A DNA stretch of 64,000 nt from Brasilonema sp. CT11 (GCF_017982655.1 NZ_JABXYX010000020.1:36706-100705), one strand, 5' to 3'. Positions 57,220 to 64,000 are shown, numbered from the stretch's first letter. Notes: generated from the sequence alone by a model not told the origin. Numbers and translations: made by a program.

Positions 57220-58713
57220 ATGAAAACCAAAGAATCTAACTTACAAGAAGCTAAACCGCAGATTAATTCAATACAATCTCCCGAACAGAAATCAATAGAA
57301 GGTCTGAATTCCCGTCAACAGAAACATTTAGAAACTTTAATTGCACGCTACACCGAGCGCACAAAAACATCAAAACAGCTCATGCAAGCCTATCGTCCGG
57401 TTCTGGCTGACCCAAGAGGTTTAGAAGGATTTTACCCTCTGATAAAAGAGATGGTTTATCCCGTTATTGGTAAGCACGCTCTGGGTTCTAGACTTTGGGA
57501 TATCGATGGCAATGAATATATAGATATAGTAATGGGGTTTGGAGTAAATCTCTTTGGTCACAACCCTCCCTTTATAAAGGAAGCACTGGAACAGCGACTT
57601 GAACAGGGCATACACTTCGGACCACAATCAGATCTTGCTGGTGAGGTTGCTGAGTTATTCAGTGAACTAACGGGAATGGAGCGAGTAACCTTTAGTAATA
57701 CAGGCACAGAAGCTGTAATGACAGCAATACGCTTGGCACGAGCAGCAACAGGTCGCTATAAGATTGTTCGGTTTTCAGACTCTTATCATGGGCATTCTGA
57801 TGGCACTCTCATTAAAGCAGATAACTTGCGTTCGGTACCAGGTTATCCAGGAGTACCACCAAATGTTGCTCTTGATGTTTTAGTTCTTGACTATGTAAAT
57901 CCTCAGTCGCTTGAAATTATAAAAGCGCATAAGCAAGAATTAGCAGCTGTTATCGTTGAACCTGTACAGAGTTCTCGACCAGACTTACAGCCTAAAGAGT
58001 TTCTTCAGCAACTGAGGCAATTGACAACAGAATCAGGGATACTTTTAATATTTGATGAGATAATTACAGGTTTCCGGGTTCATCTAGGTGGCGCACAGGC
58101 TTGGTTTGGTGTTGAAGCCGATATAGCTACCTATGGAAAGATTGTCGGTGGCGGCATGCCAATTGGTATTATTGCTGGTAAGGCTACCTACATGGATAAA
58201 ATCGACGGTGGTATGTGGAACTATGGGGATCTATCTTATCCTCAGCCAGAGACAGAAACGACATTTTTTTCTGGTACCTTCTGTAAGCATCCGTTGGCTA
58301 TGGCTGCTGCACGAGCTGTACTTAAGCGTCTTAAGACTGAAGGACCTGTCCTTCAGGAACAGTTGAATCAACGCACATCGCAGTTTGTCAAAACGCTGAA
58401 TACTTACTTTGAAGCTGATCAAGTACCCATCAGACTTGCGAATTTTGGTTCAATATTTAACTCTGTCCGTTTAGGAAATTCAGCCTCCTCAGTTAGTTCA
58501 GATGCTTTAGAGAAGATGCGGCTGATAAATTTATTACTATATCATCATCTTCTCGATAAAGGAGTTTACCTGCGTTCATCATTACATGCACTATCCACAG
58601 CTCATACAGATGAAGATCTTGATTTCATTATTCAAGCTATTAAGGATAGTGTAAGGGAACTGCGAGACGGAGGTTTCTTGCCTAGTTCCTCTGACAAATT
58701 GGCTCAAACATAA
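57220..58713 (+). CDS. Stand-alone GSA-aminotransferase-like PLP enzyme
   Basis: A 497-residue aminotransferase of class III (glutamate-1-semialdehyde-2,1-aminomutase type), homologous to the AMT domains inside the proteins at 26147 and 44664: shared SRLWDIDGNEYIDI, NTGTEAVMTAIRLAR, SSRPDLQPKEFL and STAHTDEDL. The PLP lysine is in TYGKIVGGGMPIG near 306. The ATG at 57220 fits the homologous N-terminus; an upstream GTG at 57109 would add an unlikely basic leader. There is no carrier domain, so it must act in trans on a carrier-bound ketone or on a free compound. It could aminate the fatty acyl or another polyketide beta-keto unit. It is not the housekeeping HemL, judged by its closeness to the cluster domains. 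Confidence 0.85.
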   Translation: MKTKESNLQEAKPQINSIQSPEQKSIEGLNSRQQKHLETLIARYTERTKTSKQLMQAYRPVLADPRGLEGFYPLIKEMVYPVIGKHALGSRLWDIDGNEYIDIVMGFGVNLFGHNPPFIKEALEQRLEQGIHFGPQSDLAGEVAELFSELTGMERVTFSNTGTEAVMTAIRLARAATGRYKIVRFSDSYHGHSDGTLIKADNLRSVPGYPGVPPNVALDVLVLDYVNPQSLEIIKAHKQELAAVIVEPVQSSRPDLQPKEFLQQLRQLTTESGILLIFDEIITGFRVHLGGAQAWFGVEADIATYGKIVGGGMPIGIIAGKATYMDKIDGGMWNYGDLSYPQPETETTFFSGTFCKHPLAMAAARAVLKRLKTEGPVLQEQLNQRTSQFVKTLNTYFEADQVPIRLANFGSIFNSVRLGNSASSVSSDALEKMRLINLLLYHHLLDKGVYLRSSLHALSTAHTDEDLDFIIQAIKDSVRELRDGGFLPSSSDKLAQT

Positions 58714-58734
58714 AAGCTTTAAGGAAGTAAAACT

Positions 58735-59028
58735 ATGGCAACAATGGGAAAATACTGCAAAGCTTACTCTCTCAAAAAATTACGTCAGTTCAATCACTGG
58801 ACTGAGCATTCAGAAAATACAAGAAAAGAAAAGCAACAAGTCGATGGTCAGGAAGTCGAAGTTAAAAGAGAACTAACCGATGATGACTTTCTTTATCTGC
58901 AAGAAAACTATGTCGTCACAGATGGAATTTTCAAAGACGAAAATATCATTTTTGACATGATCACACCCGAATGGCAAGACTTCTGTAAAAATAGACTTTT
59001 GTTCGAGATTCCAGTTTACCAAAATTAA
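58735..59028 (+). CDS. Small conserved protein next to MbtH, function unknown
   Basis: A 97-residue soluble protein starting MATMGKYCKAYSLKKLRQF with a good AAGGAAG ribosome site. No signal peptide, membrane segment or metal motif is seen. The composition is charged, with conserved-looking aromatic blocks (LYLQENYVVTDGIF, TPEWQDFC). It is separated by only 12 nt from the MbtH-like gene and is probably co-translated with it. From memory, similar small proteins occur beside cyanobacterial NRPS genes, but no function is known to me. Confidence 0.75.
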   Translation: MATMGKYCKAYSLKKLRQFNHWTEHSENTRKEKQQVDGQEVEVKRELTDDDFLYLQENYVVTDGIFKDENIIFDMITPEWQDFCKNRLLFEIPVYQN

Positions 59029-59040
59029 CGGAGATAAATT

Positions 59041-59268
59041 ATGTATCAAGACGACAAAGAAGATACGACGATTTACAAAGTTGTAGTCAATCACGAAGAA
59101 CAGTATTCTATCTGGCCCGCCGACCGGGACAACGCACTTGGTTGGAAAGATGCTGGAAAAAGTGGCCCCAAACAAGAATGTTTAGATTACATCAAAGAAG
59201 TTTGGACTGACATGAGACCGCTCAGTCTCCGCAAGAAGATGGAGGAAGCTGCTCACACTCAGCAGTAG
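59041..59268 (+). CDS. MbtH-like protein
   Basis: A 75-residue MbtH-family protein. It has the family signature [10 protein letters not shown], the conserved Trp in [10 protein letters not shown], and [18 protein letters not shown]. MbtH proteins bind A domains and improve their solubility and activity, so this one probably serves some of the five A domains in the cluster. A CGGAGA ribosome site precedes ATG 59041. It is the only MbtH in the window. Confidence 0.95.
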   Translation: MYQDDKEDTTIYKVVVNHEEQYSIWPADRDNALGWKDAGKSGPKQECLDYIKEVWTDMRPLSLRKKMEEAAHTQQ

Positions 59269-59496
59269 CACTATTTCAGTTATACCAAAGAAGTAGTCAT
59301 AAGTCAGGAGGCATAATTCAGCGCGTGTGTATTCTTTAGAGTGCCTCCTGACTTGAGCTTCTTTGCCCCCATGCTCATCTGTGATCAGCGTGGTCAACAT
59401 TCTTGGTAGTAGATCCCGTGCTCCCACTAATCGCATTCTGACTTGTTGGCGGAGCTTCTTTGGCTCAAACTATCTCATATTAACAAGCACGTCCCA

Positions 59497-60045
59497 ATGG
59501 TTACTACATATCCCATCACTGGGGACAATAAAGTTGAGACAGTGTGCTACACCTTACTGGATCAAACCGCAAGCAATGGGCTCGTCTGGATCAATCAAAC
59601 ACAATACTTTGAAAGCATACCTTTGCAGGTTTGGAACTTCTGTTTGGGAGGTGATCAGATTTGTCAAAAGTGGCTTCAAGTTCGTAAAGGTTGCTCTCTT
59701 TCTCATGAAGAGATTCAGCACTATCAGCGCATCGTTCTAATCTTAGAAGAAATCGTTGAGTTAATAGTAAAAATTCATACAGCAATTCAACTCAACCAAT
59801 TTAAAAACCAGAAAATTTTTGAAAAATTACAAGTCATCATCGCAGAAAAACTAGGTGTCGAGCAGAACCAAGTCTGCCTAGCATCAAATTTTGCTCAAAG
59901 TTTTGGAGCATATTCCTTAGATATGTTGGAACTTGTTGTGGTTTTAGAGAAAGCTTTCGACATTAAAATTAATGATGAAGTTGCTAAGAATATTTCGACT
60001 GTACAAAAACTTGTTAATTACATTAGTCAAAAGGTGATTGTTTAA
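59497..60045 (+). CDS. Type ISP restriction-enzyme-like segment fused to an acyl carrier protein
   Basis: A 182-residue protein. The N-terminal 100 residues contain VWNFCLGGDQICQKWLQVRK and LSHEEIQHYQRIVLIL, which resemble the C-terminal target-recognition part of type ISP restriction/methylase enzymes (GGYQVCQKWLKDRKG type). Residues 105-182 are an ACP: IAEKLGVEQNQV, then FGAYSLDMLELVVVLEKAF, with the phosphopantetheine Ser kept but the preceding Asp of DSLD replaced by Tyr. The catalytic methylase and nuclease parts are absent. ATG 59497 was chosen over TTG 59443. It is the last gene of the cluster, 228 nt after MbtH. Its role is unknown; the ACP could carry a fatty or polyketide intermediate. 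Confidence 0.65.
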   Translation: MVTTYPITGDNKVETVCYTLLDQTASNGLVWINQTQYFESIPLQVWNFCLGGDQICQKWLQVRKGCSLSHEEIQHYQRIVLILEEIVELIVKIHTAIQLNQFKNQKIFEKLQVIIAEKLGVEQNQVCLASNFAQSFGAYSLDMLELVVVLEKAFDIKINDEVAKNISTVQKLVNYISQKVIV

Positions 60046-60587
60046 GAGTGTGTTTAGAAAGTTAAGGTAGCAAGACTTCTCAGTTAGGGATTAAGCTCGA
60101 CTTTATCCAAATCAAACAACGTAACCGGTGTTATTTGGCAAAACTTCTAGCCAGTCACGCAAAACTTTTTCCATTGTCAGTAATTTTAGGTGAGACTGAA
60201 AAAGTCAAAGGTACTGAGAAATAAGGGCTTGGGCGTATGCGTTCGCAATTGGTGGAAAATGGATAAAGTCGAGTTAACAGGATGTTTGAGAAGTTATTTT
60301 CGACTTTAGACTGAGCAGACGCAATCATGCGTATCGCCTGCTTTTAGTTTAAACTCCAGTTATTTCCGTAATATTTGGTAAATTAACAACTCATCTACTA
60401 GGGTCAGTTGATAAACTGTCACTCATCTAATTCCGCGTTTCATGGTATGAGTTTAATCTTTATTAATGCAAGGAGTGATACCATTTCACAATATGTTTGG
60501 CACAAGTTATATTCGCAATTTGTCTCACCAGCAGAGTGTTGCGAGTTTCAAATGTTGCACAAAAAGTGAATTGGTATACAATGATAC
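60046..60587. other. Gene-free region with an inverted-repeat remnant
   Basis: No convincing coding sequence. It contains the 14-bp inverted repeat described separately and, on the - strand between its arms, a short open stretch starting MEKVLRDWLEVLPNNTG that stops after 20 residues. This looks like the debris of a transposable element. The region marks the downstream edge of the biosynthetic cluster. Confidence 0.5.
60096..60273. repeat. 14-bp inverted repeat bounding about 178 bp
   Basis: CTCGACTTTATCCA at 60096-60109 is the exact reverse complement of TGGATAAAGTCGAG at 60260-60273, and flanking TTAA bases extend the symmetry imperfectly. The size and arrangement suggest a MITE or the remnant of an insertion sequence. 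No coding capacity remains. Confidence 0.55.
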
Positions 60588-60628
60588 AAAAAAGCGCTTG
60601 ATCTAAAAAAATTATCAAGCGCTTTTTA
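60588..60628. terminator. Bidirectional rho-independent-like terminator
   Basis: AAAAAGCGCTTGAT and ATCAAGCGCTTTTT form a perfect 14-bp stem around an A-rich loop. A/T runs on both sides make it work in either direction. It separates the + strand cluster from the convergent - strand thioredoxin-fold gene. Confidence 0.8.
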
Positions 60629-60720
60629 ATGTAAAAATAACACCATGTTGCCCTTTGGGTAAAAATAAATTGAAACGACAAAGAGCGGTTTAGGGTATAG
60701 TATATTCGCTTACACCTGAG

Positions 60721-60999
60721 TTAGAAACACTTCTGAAGCATATTCTCCAATTGTTGTACTGTTGCCCTAGGAGAGGGACGAGGCAAAGGTAGCTCCTGTG
60801 TGCCTTCTGTACTTCTGGGGTTTGCTAAAAAAAGCACTGGCACCTGGTATTGGTAAGCTTGAAACCAATCTTCACGAGTCGTAATATCCCGGATTTCTAG
60901 CTCAAACTTGAGGTTTTGTATCTGTTCTAGTTTTTCCTGCAAACCCTCACACAAATGACAACCGGGCTTGCTATATAAGATGATTCGCATTTGCTTCAA
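60721..60999 (-). CDS. Glutaredoxin/thioredoxin-fold small protein
   Basis: A 92-residue protein with the redox motif in LYSKPGCHLCEGL (Cys-His-Leu-Cys near 14-17), the alternating FELEIRDITT strand and the cis-Pro in QVPVLFL. This is the glutaredoxin-like (DUF836) family common in cyanobacteria. An alternative Met three residues in could be the start. The C-terminal part carries a Pro/Arg-rich loop (LPLPRPSPRA). It is unrelated to the cluster, on the opposite strand, and ends at the shared terminator. Confidence 0.85.
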   Translation of the reverse strand: MKQMRIILYSKPGCHLCEGLQEKLEQIQNLKFELEIRDITTREDWFQAYQYQVPVLFLANPRSTEGTQELPLPRPSPRATVQQLENMLQKCF

Positions 61000-61190
61000 C
61001 CAAAATAGACGTGTTTAACTGCATCTCTAATATTTCCTCTGGGCATAGGGGGACTTATAAGTCGAAGGTGGAAGAACGAGAAGTTCTACAACTTTATTAC
61101 GGCAGCAACTGATACGATATTATATGGCACCCATAACGTGCCCTAATCTTATAAAAATTGGTAAATTAGTTCCACCAGGTGCATTAAACA

Positions 61191-62207
61191 GTGGGCATAG
61201 TCGTTGAGAACGTATCCAAACAGTTTGGCAGTTTTAAAGCGGTTGATGAGGTTAGTCTAGAAGTTGAAAGTGGCTCACTGGTGGCATTGCTCGGACCGTC
61301 GGGTTCGGGAAAGTCTACCCTGCTGCGCCTGATTGCAGGTTTAGAAATACCAGATAGTGGCAGAATTTTGCTCACTGACAAAGATGCTACATATCAAAGT
61401 GTTCAAGCGAGGAACATTGGATTTGTGTTCCAGCACTATGCTTTATTTAAACACATGAGTGTCAGGCAAAACATAGCCTTTGGCTTAGAGATTCGCAAAA
61501 CACCAAAAACAAAAATCAAACAGCGAGTAGAAGAGTTGCTGGATTTAGTGCAATTACGTGGACTCGGTAATCGTTACCCATCACAGCTTTCCGGTGGTCA
61601 ACGCCAACGGGTAGCATTAGCACGAGCACTCGCTGTAGAACCTGAGGTATTACTCTTAGATGAACCGTTTGGTGCGCTAGATGCCAAAGTCCGTAAAGAC
61701 TTACGTGCTTGGTTACGCCGCTTGCATGATGAAGTTCATGTGACAACTGTTTTCGTCACCCACGATCAAGAAGAAGCAATGGAAGTCTCGGATCAAGTCG
61801 TGGTGATGAACAAAGGACGTGTGGAACAGGTGGGGACGCCTGCAGAAATTTATGATCATCCAGCGACAGCTTTTGTGATGAGTTTTATTGGACCTGTAAA
61901 CGTGTTACCTAGCTCATCGCAGATTTTCCAAAGTAATGGGTTTGATTCTGCACATTCAGAAATATTTTTGCGTCCGCAAGATGTGATTGTGGAAACGATC
62001 GCCAACGGTTCTACAGTATCAGCTACTGTTAGTAGGTTGATACATTTGGGTTGGGAAGTGCAAGCAGAGTTGACTTTGGATGATGGACAAATGGTTATAG
62101 CTCATTTGACGCGGGAACGGTTTGACGAGTTAAAGTTGGAACCGCAACAGCGAGTGTATGTAAAGCCGAAGGATGCAAAATCGTTCCCACTGTATTATTC
62201 GATTTAG
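61191..62207 (+). CDS. cysA: Sulfate/thiosulfate ABC transporter ATP-binding protein
   Basis: A 338-residue ABC ATPase with Walker [10 protein letters not shown] near 36, Q-loop VFQHYALF, signature [15 protein letters not shown], Walker [15 protein letters not shown] and the H-loop THDQEEA. A C-terminal regulatory/TOBE-like region of about 100 residues follows (FLRPQDV near 258). The overall pattern matches CysA. The start is GTG at 61191 ([14 protein letters not shown]); no strong ribosome site is visible. The permease and binding-protein genes are not beside it. It powers sulfate uptake at the inner membrane and is probably not part of the biosynthetic cluster. Confidence 0.9.
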   Translation: MGIVVENVSKQFGSFKAVDEVSLEVESGSLVALLGPSGSGKSTLLRLIAGLEIPDSGRILLTDKDATYQSVQARNIGFVFQHYALFKHMSVRQNIAFGLEIRKTPKTKIKQRVEELLDLVQLRGLGNRYPSQLSGGQRQRVALARALAVEPEVLLLDEPFGALDAKVRKDLRAWLRRLHDEVHVTTVFVTHDQEEAMEVSDQVVVMNKGRVEQVGTPAEIYDHPATAFVMSFIGPVNVLPSSSQIFQSNGFDSAHSEIFLRPQDVIVETIANGSTVSATVSRLIHLGWEVQAELTLDDGQMVIAHLTRERFDELKLEPQQRVYVKPKDAKSFPLYYSI

Positions 62208-62248
62208 ACTGTTAACTACCCTAAACGCAGGCGTTCATAATTAACAGT
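62208..62248 (+). terminator. Possible hairpin after cysA
   Basis: ACTGTTAA (62208-62215) pairs with TTAACAGT (62241-62248), and an inner AACGCAGGCGTT can form a second short stem. It begins immediately after the cysA stop but has no U-run, so terminator function is uncertain. Confidence 0.3.
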
Positions 62249-62361
62249 TCATGAAATGAAGATTTAGCTACGATGACAAGAAGTGCCTTTACAGTATGTG
62301 GAGTTCACTTCAATGGTTATCCAAGCTTTGTGTGTTCACATGTTTGGGGTGGGTACTTTGT

Positions 62362-62398
62362 GCGATACGCCTCTGGCGTCTGCCCTTTGGGCAATCGC
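62362..62398 (-). repeat. 37-nt interspersed palindromic repeat, copy 1
   Basis: The sequence from GCGATACGCCTCTGGCGTCT to GCCCTTTGGGCAATCGC is the reverse complement, with one mismatch, of the copy at 63036-63072. It lies in the intergenic region upstream of the broken DUF218 gene. Confidence 0.85.
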
Positions 62399-62610
62399 TC
62401 AGTTAGTCAGTGGCAAGTCTAAAAATCAACGCTCTCCCACTGGCTAATGACACCAATATTTATCGTATTGCCACTCCTGACTTTAGTCTTTTTACCTTGG
62501 ATGATTCCACGCCTGCGCTGGAAACGTTTTTGGAGTGGTTTGGGAACTGTGTTATGGTTTACTTTTCTGCCACTTTTCCACTTACCATAGCTATCGCAAA
62601 AAAAGGATTA

Positions 62611-62713
62611 CTCCCTTCCCGCTACAAGATTACCGAACCTTCTTCTCTTCTTTCTTCGCGTGTTTCGCGTCTTCGCGGTTTTTTAAATAGGTATTCTTCT
62701 GGCGGGAAGGGAG
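62611..62713. mobile_element. MITE-like element, 103 bp, with 12-bp inverted ends and TA duplication
   Basis: The left end CTCCCTTCCCGC and the right end GCGGGAAGGGAG are perfect inverted repeats, each flanked by TA (62609-62610 and 62714-62715). This is the pattern left by IS630/Tc1-mariner transposition. Excision plus one TA removes 105 nt and restores KKGLVTFIPPDPG. The centre contains the CTTCTTTCTTCGCGTGTTTC-type repeat common in Nostoc intergenic DNA. Confidence 0.75.
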
Positions 62714-63035
62714 TAGTTACTTTTATTCCCCCCGATCCTGGTACAAGTGCAGATGCAATTGTTGTACTCGGACGGGGGGTACCATTTAGAGATTCAAGGG
62801 TTCAGGTTGCATCTGAACTTTGGAGGAATCATCGCGCACCATTCATTTTTGCCAGTGGTTTAGGAGATGGTTCGGAAATTGTCCAACAACTCAAAGCAAA
62901 AGGTATTCCTGATGCTGCATTGGGTGAAGAACACTGTTCTCAAACCACCAAGGAAAACGCACTGTTCACCGCATCAATCCTACAACCACGCGGAATCAAG
63001 CAAATTCTGCTAGTCACAGATCCTCCTCATATGCT

Positions 63036-63072
63036 GCGATTGCCCAAAGGGCAGACGCCAAAGGCGTATCGC
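63036..63072 (+). repeat. 37-nt interspersed palindromic repeat, copy 2, inside a coding region
   Basis: GCGATTGCCCAAAGGGCAGA to CGCCAAAGGCGTATCGC. Removing 29 nt (63040-63068) leaves ATGCTGCGATCGCTACTCAC, which restores the expected MLRSLLTF reading frame and a perfect HIP1 octamer GCGATCGC at the junction. Confidence 0.85.
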
Positions 63073-63344
63073 TACTCACTTTTAAAAGTGTAGGGTTTGA
63101 AGTCATATCACATACAAGTCCCATACCATCTGAATTCACTCCGAGTAAAAAAGCAATGCTCATGTTTTATGAGTATATGGGATTAGTTAGCTACGGTTTG
63201 CGAGGGGACTTTCTGAAACACAACTTACCTCAACAGAAAAATCCACCCGTCGCTAAGCTCAAGAATTCGGCAAATTTTGATCTACAAAAACAGCATATCG
63301 AGGATAAGTGCGATTCGTTGCTAACTGAATCACGGTAACCAGTC

Positions 63345-63870
63345 CGTACATAAGTTAGCCAACCAAATAAAAATGGTTGAACTTCGGATAAAAGATGAGA
63401 GTGAAAGTCTCTCCACTCAAACTCAGAGTTGAAACCTTACCTGCCCACAGTGACCGAACTCGGAATTTCGGAGGCTGAAGCTGGGAACAGGGCGTAATCA
63501 GACGGCTGTTATGGGCTGACACTGACGCTAATAGGAAGTGTACAAGATGAAACAGAACCTAAAAAAGCAACCTACGATGAAGCAGGGCATAACGTAAAAG
63601 CCTGACTTCGCTAGAGTTAAAACCTCGCCGATTTTTTATCCTACAAGCGGCATGAGTAAGAGGTTCTAGCGGTTGAAGTGGTTACATCTAACGGCACAAA
63701 ACAATCTAATCCGAGGAACGAATAAAAACGAGTTAGAGGTCTTGGGAAAGGTCGAAAACCCAAGTAAGTCAGACGAGCGACAGAATCCCTCTAATTCGGG
63801 TAGGACAGACCGTAATTGGTCTGAGGTGTTCAGAAAACATTCTTAGGAACCAGAACATGATTAGACACAG
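63345..63870 (+). ncRNA. Group II intron-like RNA segment (5' part)
   Basis: This 0.5-kb stretch has no long reading frame but contains blocks I associate with cyanobacterial group II introns: GAGTTGAAACCTTACCTGCC, GGCTGAAGCTGGGAACAGGG, CGTAATCAGACGGCTGTTAT and GACACTGACGCTAATAGGAA, then GTGTACAAGATGAA. A short ATG frame near 63857 (MIRHSNIV) would be where the intron-encoded protein starts, but it stops after 16 codons. The canonical GTGYG 5' end is not recognised, so the boundaries are uncertain. It looks truncated or interrupted by the IS630-type element that follows. Confidence 0.5.
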
Positions 63871-63936
63871 TAATATAGTTATTGCCACTCGGGTTGCGGC
63901 ATACTAAGGAAGATCCAGAACATCCTAAATATTCCT

Positions 63937-64000
63937 ATGCCCGCTCCCTACAGTGATGACTTACGCTCAAAAGTGATGGCAGCCATCGACCGTGGTGAAA
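63937..64000 (+). CDS. IS630-family transposase, 5' fragment at window edge
   Basis: The ATG at 63937 opens MPAPYSDDLRSKVMAAIDRG, the characteristic N-terminal helix-turn-helix start of cyanobacterial IS630-family transposases (PYSxDLRxKxxxAxxRGE). The gene runs off the end of the window, so completeness is unknown. The left inverted repeat should lie between about 63865 and 63935 but I could not define it. IS630 elements insert at TA, the same target as the MITE at 62611-62713. Confidence 0.7.
   Translation, partial: MPAPYSDDLRSKVMAAIDRGE

Larger units (their letters stand above)
62447..63338 (+). pseudogene. Broken YdcF/DUF218-family membrane protein gene
   Basis: Three segments of one gene lie in shifted frames. 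From ATG 62447, MTPIFIVLPLLTLVFLPW gives a hydrophobic N-terminus that runs to about 62557. The sequence then continues in the next frame as FSATFPLTIAIAKKGL, indicating a lost base near 62557-62562. A 105-nt in-frame insertion (62611-62715) interrupts GL|VTFIPPDPGTSADA. The core ADAIVVLGRG, FASGLGD, TTKENALF and LLVTDPPHM is then normal until 63040, where a 29-nt repeat insertion shifts frame and gives an early stop at 63091-63093. The true C-terminus (TFKSVGFEVISH to GLVSYGLRGDFLKH) continues in another frame to 63338. Members of this family are envelope proteins of poorly known function. Sequencing error cannot explain the insertions. Confidence 0.8.

Noticed and set aside
59363..59740. 125-aa reading frame on the + strand overlapping the ACP-fusion gene
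   Set aside because: Overlaps the better-supported frame 59497-60045, has no ribosome site and shows no domain-like sequence.
2..60045. Naming this as a known cluster (cyanochelin, puwainaphycin, laxaphycin or microcystin)
   Set aside because: Elements overlap with each, but the domain order with four I domains, two embedded AMTs and Asn/Asp, Asp, Thr and His-like pockets does not match any that I can recall well enough to name.
60463..60681. 72-aa reading frame on the - strand
   Set aside because: It runs through the terminator hairpin and has low-complexity composition; no sign of a real protein.
62410..63093. A 227-aa protein starting at GTG 62410
   Set aside because: Its first 50 residues do not match the DUF218 family. 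The alternative frame from ATG 62447 gives the expected hydrophobic N-terminus, and the C-terminus is cut by a repeat insertion. Treated as a pseudogene.
1..64000. tRNA, rRNA or CRISPR arrays
   Set aside because: No cloverleaf, rRNA signature or regularly spaced direct-repeat array was found by eye on either strand.

Overview
The window is cyanobacterial DNA, most likely from a filamentous heterocystous lineage such as Nostoc or a relative. The evidence is the frequent HIP1 octamer GCGATCGC (for example 5984-5991, 11780-11787, 29632-29639, 31096-31103), low-complexity and palindromic interspersed repeats of the Nostoc type, and the gene families present. About 60 kb is one large hybrid NRPS/PKS gene cluster read entirely on the + strand. 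The last 4 kb is ordinary chromosome with decayed genes and mobile DNA.

Assembly line in gene order: FAAL-ACP-C (2-3313, 5' end outside the window); SyrP-like dioxygenase 1; I-A-PCP-C (4428-9110); dioxygenase 2; I-A(Asn-like)-PCP-E (10164-14810); C-PCP-C fused to dioxygenase 3 (14823-18923); methyltransferase; I-A(Asp)-PCP (19833-23099); KS-AT (23185-26088); ACP-AMT-C-A(Thr)-PCP (26147-31510); KS-AT-cMT-KR-ACP (31507-37362); membrane Asp/Asn-hydroxylase-like protein; stand-alone C (38691-40262); dioxygenase 4; I-A(His-like)-PCP (41330-44650); KS-AT-AMT-ACP (44664-49610); KS-AT-KR-ACP-TE (49797-55259). Here 'I' is an N-terminal condensation-like domain that has lost the HHxxxDG motif, matching the interface domains of beta-hydroxylating siderophore NRPSs. 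AMT is a glutamate-1-semialdehyde-aminotransferase-like domain.

Accessory genes follow: another TauD-type dioxygenase, a second methyltransferase, a free-standing AMT, a 97-aa small protein, an MbtH-like protein and an unusual ACP fused to a restriction-enzyme-like segment.

Reading the line collinearly, a fatty acid is activated as acyl-AMP and then extended. The additions are a residue of unknown identity, a D-configured Asn/Asp-type residue, possibly a residue on a PCP that has no A domain, Asp, a malonate-derived beta-amino unit, Thr, a C-methylated beta-hydroxy unit, a His-like residue, a second beta-amino unit and a beta-hydroxy unit. A thioesterase releases the product. Four residues sit next to a SyrP-like dioxygenase and an I domain, so the product is probably a lipopeptide-polyketide with several beta-hydroxylated Asp/Asn/His-type residues. 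Those are classical metal ligands, so a metallophore is the leading inference. No transporter or TonB receptor lies in the window.

From about 60.1 kb: an inverted-repeat remnant, a terminator, a thioredoxin-fold gene (- strand), cysA (sulfate ABC ATPase), a YdcF/DUF218 gene broken by a MITE-like element, a 29-nt repeat insertion and a point frameshift, a group II intron-like RNA segment, and the start of an IS630-family transposase running off the end.
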